64,000 nt of DNA from Hoeflea sp. Lineage in GTDB: Bacteria > Pseudomonadota > Alphaproteobacteria > Rhizobiales > Rhizobiaceae. The notes beneath the pieces were generated by a model. That model worked only from the letters and a program-made list of their open reading frames with translations, was not told where the DNA came from and made no database searches. Positions 43,541-54,354 of this stretch are shown here, one piece after another (position 1 is the first letter of the stretch; each line of letters starts with the position of its first letter). The stretch covers positions 114,940-178,939 of the forward strand of contig JAHRFE010000024.1 of assembly GCA_019084245.1 (NCBI GenBank), in the 5' to 3' direction. Position numbers and translations under genes: made by a program.

Positions 43541-45058
43541 ATGTCAGACAGGAAAAGCGTTCCCCACACCACCACCGATTCAGGCATAAGGGTGCAGAGC
43601 GACGAGCATTCGCTTACCATCGGGCCGGATGGACCGATTGTCCTTCACGACCATTATCTTCTCGAACAGATGGCGAATTTCAACCGGGAGCGGATCCCGG
43701 AGCGTCAGCCGCATGCGAAGGGCGGCGGCGCCTTCGGCCGGTTCGAGACCACGCAGGACGTGTCGCGCTACACCAAGGCGAAGATCTTCCAGCCCGGCGC
43801 CAAATGCGAGGTGGTGACGCGCTTCTCGACGGTCGCGGGCGAGCGCGGCAGCCCCGACACCTGGCGCGATCCGCGCGGCTTCTCGGTCAAGATGTACACC
43901 GAGGACGGCAATTTCGACATGGTCGGCAACAACACGCCGATCTTCTTCGTTCGCGATCCGATGAAGTTCCAGCATTTCATCCGCAGCCAGAAGCGGCGTG
44001 CCGACAATGATTTGCGCGACCATGACATGCAGTGGGATTTCTGGACGCTGTCGCCCGAAAGCGCGCACCAGGTGACCTATCTCATGGGCGACCGTGGCAT
44101 CCCCAGAACCTGGCGCGAGATGAACGGCTATTCGAGCCACACCTACTCGCTGGTCAATGCCGAAGGCCAGATGTTCTGGGTCAAGTTCCACTTCCACACC
44201 GACCAGGGCGACGGCAACGCCTATCTGAGCCAGGACGAGGCCGACAAGCTCGCCGGCAGCGACGGGGATTTTCACCGGCGCGACCTGTTCAACGCGATCC
44301 GCGACGGGGATCATCCGAGCTGGACGCTGAAATGGCAGATCATGCCCTACGAGGACGCCAAGACCTACCGGATCAATCCCTTCGACCTGACCAAGGTCTG
44401 GCCGCATGCGGACTACCCGCTGATGGAGGTCGGCAAGCTGACGCTTGACCGCAACCCCACCGATTTCCACACGCAGATCGAACAGGCGGCGTTCGAGCCC
44501 AACAACATGGTGCCGGGCGTCGGCCTGTCGCCGGACAAGATGCTGCTGGCGCGCGGCTTCTCCTATGCGGATGCGCACCGGGCGCGGCTTGGGGTCAACT
44601 ACAAGCAGATCCCGGTCAATTCCGCCCAGAGCCCGGTTCACAGCTATTCCAAGGACGGCGCGGCCCGGACCGAAAATGTCGCGGATCCGGTCTATGCGCC
44701 CAATTCCTATGGCGGGCCGGCGGCCCAGCCCGACATGCGCGAGGCCGGGCTTTGGCATGCGGATGGCGACATGGTCCGCCAGGCCTACACCCTGCGCGAG
44801 GGCGATGACGACTGGAGCCAGGCCGGCAAGCTGGTGCGCGAGGTGATGGACGATGCAATGCGTGAGCGCCTGGTGATGAATGTCGTCGGGCATCTGTGCG
44901 ACGGGGTCAGCGAAAAGGTGCTTCAGCGGGCCTTCGAATACTGGCGCAACATCGACGCAGAGACCGGCGGCAGGATCGAGGCGGGCGTGCGCGACAAGTT
45001 GGGCGGCGCGTCCAAGGCGCCGGGGCTTGCGTCGGCCGAAAGCATCGGCGGCGCGTAA
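43541..45058 (+). CDS. monofunctional haem catalase
   Basis: A 505-residue catalase that disproportionates H2O2. The distal His is in [15 protein letters not shown], the Asn in [16 protein letters not shown] and the haem-ligand Tyr in [14 protein letters not shown]. Length fits the small-subunit, NADPH-binding clade. The start at 43541 follows aggaga at a proper distance; an upstream in-frame start at 43505 lacks a site. It is convergent with the paa operon, and no regulator is adjacent. Confidence 0.96.
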   Translation: MSDRKSVPHTTTDSGIRVQSDEHSLTIGPDGPIVLHDHYLLEQMANFNRERIPERQPHAKGGGAFGRFETTQDVSRYTKAKIFQPGAKCEVVTRFSTVAGERGSPDTWRDPRGFSVKMYTEDGNFDMVGNNTPIFFVRDPMKFQHFIRSQKRRADNDLRDHDMQWDFWTLSPESAHQVTYLMGDRGIPRTWREMNGYSSHTYSLVNAEGQMFWVKFHFHTDQGDGNAYLSQDEADKLAGSDGDFHRRDLFNAIRDGDHPSWTLKWQIMPYEDAKTYRINPFDLTKVWPHADYPLMEVGKLTLDRNPTDFHTQIEQAAFEPNNMVPGVGLSPDKMLLARGFSYADAHRARLGVNYKQIPVNSAQSPVHSYSKDGAARTENVADPVYAPNSYGGPAAQPDMREAGLWHADGDMVRQAYTLREGDDDWSQAGKLVREVMDDAMRERLVMNVVGHLCDGVSEKVLQRAFEYWRNIDAETGGRIEAGVRDKLGGASKAPGLASAESIGGA

Positions 45059-45083
45059 CGGGCTGGAGACAGTCCGAACTGGG

Positions 45084-45106
45084 GGGCGGGTCTTGCGGGC
45101 CCGCCC
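45084..45106. terminator. GC-rich hairpin between catalase and paaE
   Basis: A 7-bp stem, gggcggg/cccgccc with a 9-base loop, lies between the 3' ends of two convergent genes. It has no T-run on either side, so termination is only suggested. Confidence 0.3.
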
Positions 45107-45206
45107 TGACGGCGCAGGGCGGCGCATTGGGGCCGTCGGGGGTCAGGCTGCCGCGGCATCGGCCGTGCTGATCTCGCAGAGTGCGCGGCAAACTATCCCC
45201 GAACTG

Positions 45207-46295
45207 CTACTGTGCGTCGAAATCCAGCACCAGCTTGTCTGTCGTCGGCCGGGACTGGCAGGCGAGTGTGAAGCCGGCCTTGATTTCCCAGGGCTCGAGC
45301 GAGAAGTTCTCGTCCATGGTGGCGGCGCCCTCCACGATCCTGCAGCGGCAGGTGCAGCACATGCCGCCGGCGCAGGACCAGGGGATGTCGATGCCCTGAC
45401 GGCTGGCGGCGGTGAGCACGGTGTCGGCGCGCGCGTCGACGGTGATGGTGCGGCGGGCGCCGTCGAGGATGATCTCGACCGAGGAGCCGGGCTCGGCGGC
45501 CCGTGCGGCGCCGTTGGTGCTGGCCGGTGCGGGCCTGGGGGTTGCATCGGCTGCGGGGGTGAAGAGCTCGAACTTGAGCCGGTCCTCGGGCACGCCGATT
45601 GCCAGCATGGCGCTGGAGGCGGCGCGGATCATCGGTTCGGGGCCGCAGATATAGATGGCGTCGGCGGCTTTCGGGTGGATCAGGCCGTGATGGGCGAGGG
45701 TTTCGAGCTTGGCCGCGTCGAGGCGGCCGTTCATGATCTCGACGTCCTGGGCCTCCTCGTCCATCACATGCAGAAGCGTGAAGCGGGTGGTGTAGCGGTC
45801 TTTCAGGTCATTGAGCGCGTCTCGGAACATGACGCTCGACGAATTGCGGTTGGCGTAGAGCAGGGTGACGGTGGAAGCGGGCTCGCCGGACAGCACCGAG
45901 GTGGCGATCGACAGGCACGGCGTGATGCCGGAGCCGGCGGCGAGCAGCAGGTAGTTGTGCGCGCCGCCGATCTCGGCCGTGAAGCGGCCCTGCGGCGGCA
46001 TCACCTTTATGCGGTCGCCGGGTTTCAATGTCTGGGCGAAGCCCGAGAAGCGGCCATCGGCGATGCGCTTGACGCCCACGGTGCGGCGTCTGGCCTCGCC
46101 AAGCGGCGAGCAGATCGAATAGGAGCGGCGCATGTCCTCTCCGCCCACCTCGGCCCGCAGCGTCAGGTACTGGCCGGGGGTGAAGGCGAAGGTCTCACTC
46201 AACTCCTCGGGGATGGCGAAGGTGATGGCCACCGCATCCGGCGTCTCGCTGCGGACGGCGGCGATCTCGAGGTCGTGAAAGCGCGGTGCGGCCAT
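45207..46295 (-). CDS. paaE: phenylacetyl-CoA epoxidase reductase subunit
   Basis: A 362-residue reductase that feeds electrons from NADPH to the PaaAC diiron oxygenase. The FAD domain has RRSYSICSPLGE, the nucleotide domain GSGITPCLSI, and the C-terminal [2Fe-2S] ferredoxin motif is CAGGMCCTCRC with the fourth Cys in FTLACQSRP. Start at 46295 was chosen because an aggag site precedes it; a start at 46316 is in frame and would overlap paaD. Last gene of paaABCDE. Confidence 0.94.
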   Translation of the reverse strand: MAAPRFHDLEIAAVRSETPDAVAITFAIPEELSETFAFTPGQYLTLRAEVGGEDMRRSYSICSPLGEARRRTVGVKRIADGRFSGFAQTLKPGDRIKVMPPQGRFTAEIGGAHNYLLLAAGSGITPCLSIATSVLSGEPASTVTLLYANRNSSSVMFRDALNDLKDRYTTRFTLLHVMDEEAQDVEIMNGRLDAAKLETLAHHGLIHPKAADAIYICGPEPMIRAASSAMLAIGVPEDRLKFELFTPAADATPRPAPASTNGAARAAEPGSSVEIILDGARRTITVDARADTVLTAASRQGIDIPWSCAGGMCCTCRCRIVEGAATMDENFSLEPWEIKAGFTLACQSRPTTDKLVLDFDAQ

Positions 46296-46306
46296 GGCGG
46301 GGCTCC

Positions 46307-46870
46307 TCAGATGCACTTGAAATAGTCGAACGGTTCGGCGCAGGCGTCGCAGCGGTAATGCGCCTTGCAGGCGGTGGAGCCGAACTCGGAGATCTTGCTG
46401 GTGCGCGACGAGCCGCAGCGCGGGCAGGCGATCGTGTCTTCGGCAAAGAAGGCGCGGCGGCCGCCGGAAGACCCCACCGGCGGGGCGATGCCATAGGCGC
46501 GCAGCTTCTCGCGGCCTTCCACGCTGATCCAGTCGGTGGTCCAGGCGGGCGTGATGACGCGCTCGACGCGGGCTGCGACACCGGCTTCCAGAAGCGCCGT
46601 CTCGACCGCCATCTCGATGGCGATGACCGCCGGGCAGCCGGAATAGGTGGGCGTCAGGCGGACGACGATGGCGCCGGTCTCGTCGCGGGCGACGCCGCGC
46701 AGGATGCCGAGATCGGCGACGGTGACGCAGGGCACCTCGGGGTCGGGGACGTTGCTTGCGGCTTCAAGCGCGCGGGCAAGCTCGAGGTTGGCCACAGTCG
46801 TGGCTTGGACGGTCGCGTCAGCTGGCCGGGTCTGGCTTGGGGCGGACATGTCGTTCAACTGGCCGCTCAC
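46307..46870 (-). CDS. paaD: phenylacetyl-CoA epoxidase assembly protein PaaD
   Basis: A 187-residue protein of the MIP18/DUF59 type. The N-terminal domain holds VPDPEVPCVTVADLGILRGV, with Asp and Cys typical of Fe-S carrier proteins. The C-terminus has a zinc-ribbon pattern CPRCGSSRTS and YRCDACAEP. Starts at the GTG 46870, overlapping the stop of paaC (GTGA). It is thought to mature the iron centre of the epoxidase. Confidence 0.92.
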   Translation of the reverse strand: MSGQLNDMSAPSQTRPADATVQATTVANLELARALEAASNVPDPEVPCVTVADLGILRGVARDETGAIVVRLTPTYSGCPAVIAIEMAVETALLEAGVAARVERVITPAWTTDWISVEGREKLRAYGIAPPVGSSGGRRAFFAEDTIACPRCGSSRTSKISEFGSTACKAHYRCDACAEPFDYFKCI

Positions 46871-47646
46871 CAGGTCTGGCCGGGATAGGCGCGCTGCATG
46901 AATTGCAGTTCCGCCAGCAGATGGCCCATGTCCTCGCCATGCAGGCCCTCGCGGCCGCCGGTCTGGGGCACGCGGACATCGGGCACGGTAAGGTCGGCCG
47001 CGGAGAACACCATGGCGATGGTCTGGTCCCAGGCGGCGCGCACGGTTTCGGGATCGGGCAGCAGGCCCGCTGCGATGGCCTCAAGCCGCGCGGGCGAGGC
47101 CAGGAACATCTCGCCGGTGTAGCGGTGCAGTTCATCGATGGCGGCCTGCATGCGGGCGGCACTTTCGTCGGTGCCGTCGCCCAATCGGATTACCCATTCG
47201 CCGGAATGGCGCAGATGATAGGCCATCTCCTTTTCCGCCTTGGCGGCGATGCCGGCGAGCGTCTCGTCGCTGGAATGGGCGGCAATTTCGTGCCAGTAGG
47301 GCTCCATGAAGGCCGAGAAATAGAGCTGGCGGGCCATGGTGACGGCGAAATCGCCGTTCGGGCGCGCCACCAGCAGGCAGTTGCAGTAGTCGCGCTCGCG
47401 GCGCAGGAAGGCGAGATCGTCCTCGGACCTGCCCTTGCCCTCGATTGCGCCGGCATGGGCATAGAGCGCGCGGGCCTGGCCCAACAGGTCGAGCCCCATA
47501 TTGGCGAGCGCCAGGTCTTCCTCAAGCGTCGGCGCATGGCCGCACCATTCAGACAGGCGGTGGCCGAGGATCAGGCCGTCATCGGCCAATTCGAGAATGG
47601 CGCGGAAGCCCGCAGCCTCCATGGATGTCGCGGCCGAGCGCATCAC
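46867..47646 (-). CDS. paaC: phenylacetyl-CoA epoxidase structural subunit PaaC
   Basis: A 259-residue ferritin-like structural subunit that forms the catalytic core with PaaA, without its own functional diiron centre. Motifs include SEWCGHAPTLEEDLALANMG, KAEKEMAYHLRHSGEWVIRL and the C-terminal GREGLHGEDMGHLLAELQFM. The ATG at 47646 overlaps the paaB stop. Confidence 0.95.
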   Translation of the reverse strand: MMRSAATSMEAAGFRAILELADDGLILGHRLSEWCGHAPTLEEDLALANMGLDLLGQARALYAHAGAIEGKGRSEDDLAFLRRERDYCNCLLVARPNGDFAVTMARQLYFSAFMEPYWHEIAAHSSDETLAGIAAKAEKEMAYHLRHSGEWVIRLGDGTDESAARMQAAIDELHRYTGEMFLASPARLEAIAAGLLPDPETVRAAWDQTIAMVFSAADLTVPDVRVPQTGGREGLHGEDMGHLLAELQFMQRAYPGQTW

Positions 47647-47933
47647 ATGTGCCCCACTTCGTCGGGGATGTCGTAGAAGGTCGGGTGGCGGTAGATCTTG
47701 TCGTCGGCGGGCTCGAACATCGGTTCGGCGAAGGACGGATCGGAGGCCGCGATGTCGGCCGAGCGGACGACCCAGATTGAGTTGCCCTCGCCGCGGCGGG
47801 TGTAGACGTCGCGCGCGGCCTGCAGGGCCATCGCCGAATCGGCCGCATGCAGCGAGCCGACATGGCGGTGGTGCAGGCCGTTGCGCGGCCGGATGAAGAC
47901 TTCCCAGAGGGGGGTGAGGGCTTCTGTGGTCAT
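47643..47933 (-). CDS. paaB: phenylacetyl-CoA epoxidase subunit PaaB
   Basis: A 96-residue subunit that bridges PaaAC units. It starts [20 protein letters not shown] and has [20 protein letters not shown] and [14 protein letters not shown]. The start codon at 47933 overlaps the stop region of paaA, and its stop overlaps the start of paaC. A longer reading frame upstream is a shadow of paaA. Confidence 0.95.
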   Translation of the reverse strand: MTTEALTPLWEVFIRPRNGLHHRHVGSLHAADSAMALQAARDVYTRRGEGNSIWVVRSADIAASDPSFAEPMFEPADDKIYRHPTFYDIPDEVGHM

Positions 47934-48925
47934 TCGGCGGCCTCCCGGGCGATTGCGTTTCTGTCGGCGCGTTTGGCGGCGTGGGCGAGGGCTGCCTCGC
48001 GCACCCAGGCGCCGGCGTCGTGGGCTTTGTTGCGGTCGCGGATGCGGTCGCGGTTCATCCGACCGTTGCCTGCCACCACCGCCTTGAACTCGGCCCAGTC
48101 GATGTCGCTGTGCTCGTAGAGTTTTGTCTCGTCGTTCCACCTGAGGTTCGGATCGGGCACGGTCAAGCCGATGAATTCGGCCTGGGGCACGGTGGCGGTG
48201 ATGAATTTCTGCCTGAGCTCGTCATTGGAGAAGCGCTTGATCTTCCAGGCCATGGACTGGTCGCTGTGGGTGCTTTCGCTGTCATGGGGGCCGAACATCA
48301 TCAGCGACGGCCACCACCAGCGATTCAGCGCGTCCTGGGCCAGCTCCTTCAGTTCGTCGGAGCCGCGGGCGAGGGCCATCATGATCTCGTAGCCCTGGCG
48401 CTGGTGGAAGCTTTCTTCCTTGCAGACGCGGATCATGGCCCGCGCATAGGGGCCGTAGGAGCAGCGGCAGAGCGGGATCTGGTTCATGATCGCCGCGCCA
48501 TCGACCAGCCAGCCAATGGCGCCGATATCGGCCCAGGTCAGCGTCGGATAGTTGAAGATCGAGGAATACTTGGCCTTGCCGTTGAGCAGCTCCTCCGTCA
48601 TCTGCTCGCGGGAGACGCCCAGCGTCTCGGCGGCCGAATAGAGATAGAGACCGTGGCCGCCCTCGTCCTGCACCTTTGCTAGAAGCGCGATCTTGCGCCT
48701 GAGCGAGGGCGCGCGGGTGATCCAGTTGCCCTCGGGCAGCATGCCGACGATTTCCGAATGGGCATGCTGGCCGATCTGGCGCACCAGCGTTCGGCGGTAG
48801 CCTTCGGGCATCGGGTCGTTGGGTTCGATCTTCTCCTCGCGGTCGATCCGCGCCTGGAAAAGGGCGAGAAATTCCGCCGATTCGGTCGTGCTCGAATCCG
48901 CGCCGATCAGGCCCTGACTGTACAT
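47930..48925 (-). CDS. paaA: phenylacetyl-CoA epoxidase catalytic subunit PaaA
   Basis: A 331-residue diiron monooxygenase subunit that converts phenylacetyl-CoA to the ring-1,2-epoxide. Metal-site motifs are [20 protein letters not shown] and [33 protein letters not shown] and the lysine-rich end are typical. The start at 48925 ([20 protein letters not shown]) lies after a ggag site. An upstream in-frame extension overlaps the paaX operator and gene and is rejected. Confidence 0.96.
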   Translation of the reverse strand: MYSQGLIGADSSTTESAEFLALFQARIDREEKIEPNDPMPEGYRRTLVRQIGQHAHSEIVGMLPEGNWITRAPSLRRKIALLAKVQDEGGHGLYLYSAAETLGVSREQMTEELLNGKAKYSSIFNYPTLTWADIGAIGWLVDGAAIMNQIPLCRCSYGPYARAMIRVCKEESFHQRQGYEIMMALARGSDELKELAQDALNRWWWPSLMMFGPHDSESTHSDQSMAWKIKRFSNDELRQKFITATVPQAEFIGLTVPDPNLRWNDETKLYEHSDIDWAEFKAVVAGNGRMNRDRIRDRNKAHDAGAWVREAALAHAAKRADRNAIAREAAE

Positions 48926-48952
48926 ATTGGCTCCTCCACTCTTGGAACCTTT

Positions 48953-48997
48953 ATATGTTACAAGCTTGAAGAATGTCAAGGATAGTCTGTAACATAT
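48953..48997. promoter_or_regulatory. perfect 10-bp inverted repeat before paaA (probable PaaX operator)
   Basis: ATATGTTACA at 48953-48962 and its exact reverse complement TGTAACATAT at 48988-48997, separated by 25 bp. It lies in the 94-bp gap between the paaX stop and the paaA start. PaaX-type repressors bind palindromic sites in paa promoters and are released by phenylacetyl-CoA. Confidence 0.7.
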
Positions 48998-49019
48998 CCG
49001 CGCGCGATCGCCGGAGCGG

Positions 49020-49913
49020 TCAGGCGCGGCCGAAGCGGGCGCCGAGCCGCGCATCGGGCGGCGGCAGCGGGCCTGTGGGCATGGAAGCGTTGGCGTCGAG
49101 CCAGGCTTCGGAGGGGGGCAGCAGCCGGGCGTAGATGGCGGCGACCAGCGCCCTTGTTTCGGGCTCGGGGTCGTCGGGCTGGACGAGGTCGGCGGGGATC
49201 GGCAGCAGTCTGAGCGCCAGCCGTCGCCATTCATGGATCATCAGGCAGCGCAGCGCCATGGCATCGAGCGCGCCGGGCAAGGGGCCGGCCTCGAGGGCTG
49301 CGGCGACAGGCCGGTAGGCCGCCAGCAGCCGCGCCATCTCCACGGCATGGCGGGCGCGGGCCATTTCTGCGCGCATTGCGGCACCCGGATGAAGACGTGG
49401 CATATCCGCAAGGGTTGGGCCTGACTGGCGCAGGGCTGCGGGGAGGGCGTCGGCCGCGGCAAAGCAGAGCCATGCCTCGGAAGCGAGCTGCAGGGCGCCG
49501 AGTGCCGCGAGCGCGTCGAGCACGGCTTCAAGCTGCGGCGCGGGCGCAATCACCAGGCAGCGCGGCGTGGCAGCGGGCAGCAGCGAGCTTGGGGCATAGA
49601 TCCGGCGCTCGGCCAGGAGCACGGTTTCGGTGACGCCGGCCGAGAGCCGGTAGAAGGAGTTGCGGCCCTCGCGCGAGCGCTCGATCCAACCGTCGGCGGC
49701 AAGCCGCGACAGCGCCGTGCGGACCGCGCCATGGCCGATGCCGAGCCGCGCCATCAGCGCCTGCAGCGCCCCCGAGGGGGCCACCCCGCCGCGCGGGGCC
49801 ATGGCGTCGCCCATGAAGCTCACGATCAGCGACCACGCCGACAACCGCCCGTCCGCCTGCAGGGCCGCAAGGCGGGATTGGATGGCGGCAGGGATCGGGT
49901 CGGACTGGCGCAT
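49020..49913 (-). CDS. paaX: PaaX-type transcriptional regulator
   Basis: A 297-residue regulator of the PaaX family (GntR-like winged helix with a C-terminal domain). The DNA-binding region is [20 protein letters not shown] followed by [12 protein letters not shown]. The C-terminal part has [20 protein letters not shown]. The start at 49913 ([15 protein letters not shown]) gives the family length; the longer frame to 49973 would add a proline-rich leader. It stands upstream of paaA on the same strand. Confidence 0.92.
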   Translation of the reverse strand: MRQSDPIPAAIQSRLAALQADGRLSAWSLIVSFMGDAMAPRGGVAPSGALQALMARLGIGHGAVRTALSRLAADGWIERSREGRNSFYRLSAGVTETVLLAERRIYAPSSLLPAATPRCLVIAPAPQLEAVLDALAALGALQLASEAWLCFAAADALPAALRQSGPTLADMPRLHPGAAMRAEMARARHAVEMARLLAAYRPVAAALEAGPLPGALDAMALRCLMIHEWRRLALRLLPIPADLVQPDDPEPETRALVAAIYARLLPPSEAWLDANASMPTGPLPPPDARLGARFGRA

Positions 49914-50059
49914 GGAAAGAGGCAATAGACGGTTTGGCGGGGAGCGGGAAGGGGGAGGGGGAGCGGCATTCATAGAGGCGTCGTCCAGCGCGAGATTGCC
50001 GAACGAGGTTGCTTCTCCTATAGTGTGGTCCCATGTGGTTACAATAAAGGATTATTTCC

Positions 50060-50326
50060 ATGTCGCGTGTCGGGGTGAAAGACGCCAAGGCAGGGCTGTC
50101 CGGCCTGGTGGACGAGGCCGCTGCGGGGGCGTTCGTGACCATCACGCGGCACGGCAAACCGGCGGCGGTGCTGGTGAGCCTTGAAGCGGCGGAAGCGGCG
50201 AAGCGGGAACTCGGCAAGGCTCGCCCGAGCCTCGTTGCCCATCTCAAGCGGTTCCCGTTGGATGTCGATCTCGATGACGCAGCGTTTGCCCGCAACCGGA
50301 CGGCCTCGCGCGAGATCGATCTGTGA
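50060..50326 (+). CDS. Phd/YefM-type antitoxin
   Basis: An 88-residue antitoxin. The N-terminus VGVKDAKAGLSGLVDEAAAG and TITRHGKPAAVLVSLEAAE is the Phd/YefM DNA-binding fold. The acidic C-terminal tail (DVDLDDAAFARNR) would bind the toxin. It starts at an ATG after aaagga and its stop overlaps the toxin GTG start by three bases (GTGA), so they are coupled. Such antitoxins usually repress their own promoter. Confidence 0.9.
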   Translation: MSRVGVKDAKAGLSGLVDEAAAGAFVTITRHGKPAAVLVSLEAAEAAKRELGKARPSLVAHLKRFPLDVDLDDAAFARNRTASREIDL

Positions 50327-50778
50327 ACGGCTATCTGTTCGACACCGATGTGATCTCGTTGCTGGCGCCGGGCCGGACGAGTGTGCCCGAGGGTTTTGCG
50401 GCATGGGCCGAGGCGCTGGACAGCGAGGGACGGGTCTTTCTGTCGGCCGTGTCCGTTCATGAGCTTGAAAAGGGCGTCCGGCTTCTCGAGGCCAGGGGCG
50501 CTCAACAGAAGGCGCGGGCTCTCGACAGCTGGCTCCGGCCGCTGGTCGCGCGCCATGCGGGGGTCATCCTGCCGGTGGACGCGGAGGTGGCGCGGGTGTC
50601 GGGCGAGCTTGAGGCAAGGGCGATCGCCGCCGGCTTCAATTCCGGCGCGTCGGACGCCATGATCGCCGGCACGGCGCATCATCACGAGCTGATCCTGCTC
50701 ACGCGCAACGTCAAGCATTTCGAGCCATTCGGGATTGACGTGGTGGCGGCAAGCGCCGCCACGGGGCTTCCGAGCTAG
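50323..50778 (+). CDS. PIN-domain ribonuclease toxin (VapC/FitB-like)
   Basis: A 151-residue PIN toxin that cleaves RNA with Mg2+. Acidic residues are D7 in YLFDTDVIS, E near 47 in VSVHELEKGV, D in GASDAMIAGTA, and the fourth position in LLTRNVKHF. It starts at GTG 50323 within the antitoxin stop. The pair is a Phd-PIN type II toxin-antitoxin module. The gene appears intact. Confidence 0.9.
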   Translation: MNGYLFDTDVISLLAPGRTSVPEGFAAWAEALDSEGRVFLSAVSVHELEKGVRLLEARGAQQKARALDSWLRPLVARHAGVILPVDAEVARVSGELEARAIAAGFNSGASDAMIAGTAHHHELILLTRNVKHFEPFGIDVVAASAATGLPS

Positions 50779-51176
50779 TTGGCGCCGAAGCGCTCGATCA
50801 CTTCGGCCAGATCGACATGACCGCGGCAACTGCCGTTGCCGATCGCCTGTTCGCCGTTTTCCAGTGCAATCGCGAAGACAACCGCCGGATCGGCTTCGAG
50901 CCTGTCCCACAAGGCCGAGAGTTTTGGCCAGCGCGCCCGATCAGCCACCGCATGGAGGTCGAGCCAGCGGGCGACGCCGATGAACAGCCCGTCGGCCAGG
51001 CTCGACCTGTCACCTAGGATGAAGGCCGTGTCCGGCTCGACCACCTGTTCGAGCTTGTCATGGCATTCGATCACGCTCGACCGGCCGAACGCGGTGAGGG
51101 CAGCCTGGGCGGAGGGAGTGAAACCTTCCGCCTCCCCGCCATACACCCCAAACCTGACGGTGCCGGCGTCGCGCAT
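50775..51176 (-). pseudogene. glutathione S-transferase remnant (C-terminal domain only)
   Basis: A 133-residue open frame with the GST C-terminal helical domain (FILGDRSSLADGLFIGVARW, then WPKLSALWDRLEADPAVVFA). The N-terminal thioredoxin-like glutathione-binding domain is missing, because the upstream bases belong to the gene at 51180-51677. It is convergent with the PIN toxin and overlaps its end by 4 bp. Either a truncated gene or a small GST-like protein; the former is more likely. Confidence 0.65.
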
Positions 51177-51179
51177 TCC

Positions 51180-51677
51180 CTATTCGCCCATCAGCCCGGA
51201 ACCCAGCAGCCCTTCTGCTTCACTCCGTCCGACCGGCGACAATCTGAAACTGCCCACCCGGTAGCGTGATGGATCGACCAGCGATCCCGGGGCGGCGCTC
51301 TCGGCGGGGCCTCCCGGCGGTTCCCGGGTGGCGCGCAGCACAGTCCCGAAACGCGCTGCTTCGGGCGTCACCACGGCATAGCGGCAGATGAAGCGTCTCG
51401 CCACTCTCAACTCGTAGCGCCCTCTGTGACCGACGTCGGCGCGGTCGGGAAGGCACTGTGCGGCATCGATGCGGCTGACCTGGGCCGCGGCGAGCGGGAT
51501 CACCACCCCGTCCGCTCCCAGTGCATGCACCTGGCCGTCAGCGCGCAACAGCTTGTACAGGAAGGCCCTGGCATCCGTCTCGGAAGGCTCGAAAACGATC
51601 CTGACCAGAAAGAACCCGACGATGGCGACCAGCGCGATCGAGCCAAACCACAGGATCTGCCTCTTGTCCAAAGCCAT
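51180..51677 (-). CDS. hypothetical membrane-anchored protein
   Basis: A 165-residue protein with one N-terminal hydrophobic helix (ILWFGSIALVAIVGFFLVRI) and a soluble remainder with two Cys (CLPDRAD and FICRYAVV). No family I recognise. It ends 4 bp before the truncated GST. Base composition matches the neighbours. Confidence 0.55.
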   Translation of the reverse strand: MALDKRQILWFGSIALVAIVGFFLVRIVFEPSETDARAFLYKLLRADGQVHALGADGVVIPLAAAQVSRIDAAQCLPDRADVGHRGRYELRVARRFICRYAVVTPEAARFGTVLRATREPPGGPAESAAPGSLVDPSRYRVGSFRLSPVGRSEAEGLLGSGLMGE

Positions 51678-51883
51678 CCATGTTCTCCCCAGGCAAACAA
51701 GTTAACTCATGCGAAGGGCTCCGGGCAATGCCCGGGTTTCATGGCTTCATCCAGCGGGGCATCTGACGAAAAGTCCATTTCGCCCGGTGCAGAACTGCCG
51801 CGACCTGAACACGGGCCACACCGATCCCGCCCCACTTTCAACACTGTCGCAAAAGGTTCACCGGGCCGCGCTAAGCGGTGCGG

Positions 51884-53005
<1,122 letters not shown>

Positions 53006-53016
53006 AAGGACATGAC

Positions 53017-54291
53017 ATGACTTTGCGCTCTGCCTTGTTTGCCTCGATCGCGCTGGTGGCTTTTGCCGCCCCGGCGCAGGCCGTCGACCTTGAATTCTAT
53101 TTCCCCGTCGCCGTTGGCGGCAAGCCGGCCGAAACCGTGCAGGCCCTGACCGACGCCTACATGGCGGCCAATCCGGACGTGAAGATCAATGCGATCTACA
53201 CCGGCTCCTATGCCGACACGACCACCAAGGCGATCACCGCGGCGCGTGGCGGCAACCCGCCGCAGCTGGTGATCTCGCTGTCGACCGACATGTACAAGTT
53301 CATCGACGAGGAGCTGGTCGAATCCTTTGACCGGTTCGTCACCGACGCCGAGAAGGCCGAGTGGATCGGCGGCTTCTATCCCTCGTTCATGCTCAACAGC
53401 CAGTATGAGGGCGAGACCTGGGGTATTCCGTTCCAGCGCTCGACCCCGGTGCTCTACTGGAACAAGGCCGCGTTTGAAGAAGCCGGTCTTGATCCTGAAA
53501 AGGGTCCCGCCAACTGGGCCGAAATGGTCGAGATGGGCAAGACGCTGACCAAGAAGGACGCCAACGGCAATGTCACCCAGTGGGGCGTGCATATCCCGTC
53601 CTCGGGCTTCCCGTCCTGGCTCTGGTCGGGCATTGTTGCCGGCAATGGCGGCAAGCTGCAGAACGACAGTGGCACCGAAGTCTATTTCAATTCGCCCGAA
53701 GCCATCGGCGCGCTCGAAGCGCTGGTCGCGCTGTCTGAAACCGACGGCGTGCAGGCGCCCGGCATTCTCGACTGGGGCGGCACGCCGAAAGCCTTCTTCG
53801 AAGGCCAGGCGGCGATGATCTGGACCACGACCGGCAACCTGACCAATGTGCGCGCCAATGCGCCGTTCGCCTTCGGCGTGGGCATGCTGCCTGGCTTGAA
53901 GCAGCCGGGCGCCCCCACCGGCGGCGGCAATTTCTACCTGATGAAGGGCTCGTCGGACGAGGAACTCAAGGCCGCGGTCGACTTCGTCAAATGGGCGACC
54001 GCGCCCGAGCAGGCCGCCGACTGGACAATTGCCACGGGCTACGTCGCGCCGCGCGCCGATGTCTGGGAATCCGACAAGATGAAGGCCTAGACGGCCGACT
54101 TCCCGCAGGCGCTGGTGGCGCGCGACCAGCTGGAGCACGCAGTGGCGGAACTGTCGACGTTCGAGGGACCGCGGGTGACGCAGCTTTTGAACTCCGCACT
54201 GGAGTCAGCGATCACGCTGCAGAAGTCGCCGAAGGAAGCGCTCGACGCCGCCCAGGCCGAAGCTGACGCGATCCTCGCCGCCTACCGCTAG
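53017..54291 (+). pseudogene. sugar-binding protein gene with an in-frame amber codon
   Basis: An ABC-type extracellular binding protein (signal peptide ALFASIALVAFAAPAQA, then VDLEFYFPVAVGGKP). UgpB-like motifs include FYPSFMLNSQYEGETWGIPF and PFAFGVGMLPGLKQPGAPTG. After 357 codons a TAG at 54088-54090 stops the frame. The same frame then continues for 66 codons (TADFPQALVARDQLEHAVAE and onward to DAILAAYR) to a second stop at 54289-54291, giving the expected ~424-residue length. Homologues have Tyr at the TAG position. Thus either a Tyr-to-amber mutation, a suppressed stop or a base-call error. The lost part covers the C-terminal helices. Confidence 0.8.
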
Positions 54292-54303
54292 GCACAGACC
54301 ATG

Positions 54304-54328
54304 ACGGGCCGGGGCAACCCCGGCCCGT
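54304..54328 (+). promoter_or_regulatory. 11-bp perfect stem-loop between binding protein and permease
   Basis: acgggccgggg pairs with ccccggcccgt around a 3-base loop (caa). It has no T-run. Such stem-loops after binding-protein genes protect the 5' mRNA segment and lower permease expression, as in mal and his operons. It lies 13 bp after the distal stop and 27 bp before the permease start. Confidence 0.7.
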
Positions 54329-54354
54329 ACCCATTTCCCTGAAGGACCGATCCC

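Noticed and set aside
48926-49234. N-terminal extension of PaaA
   Set aside because: It overlaps paaX and the operator region. The ATG at 48925 gives the family start.
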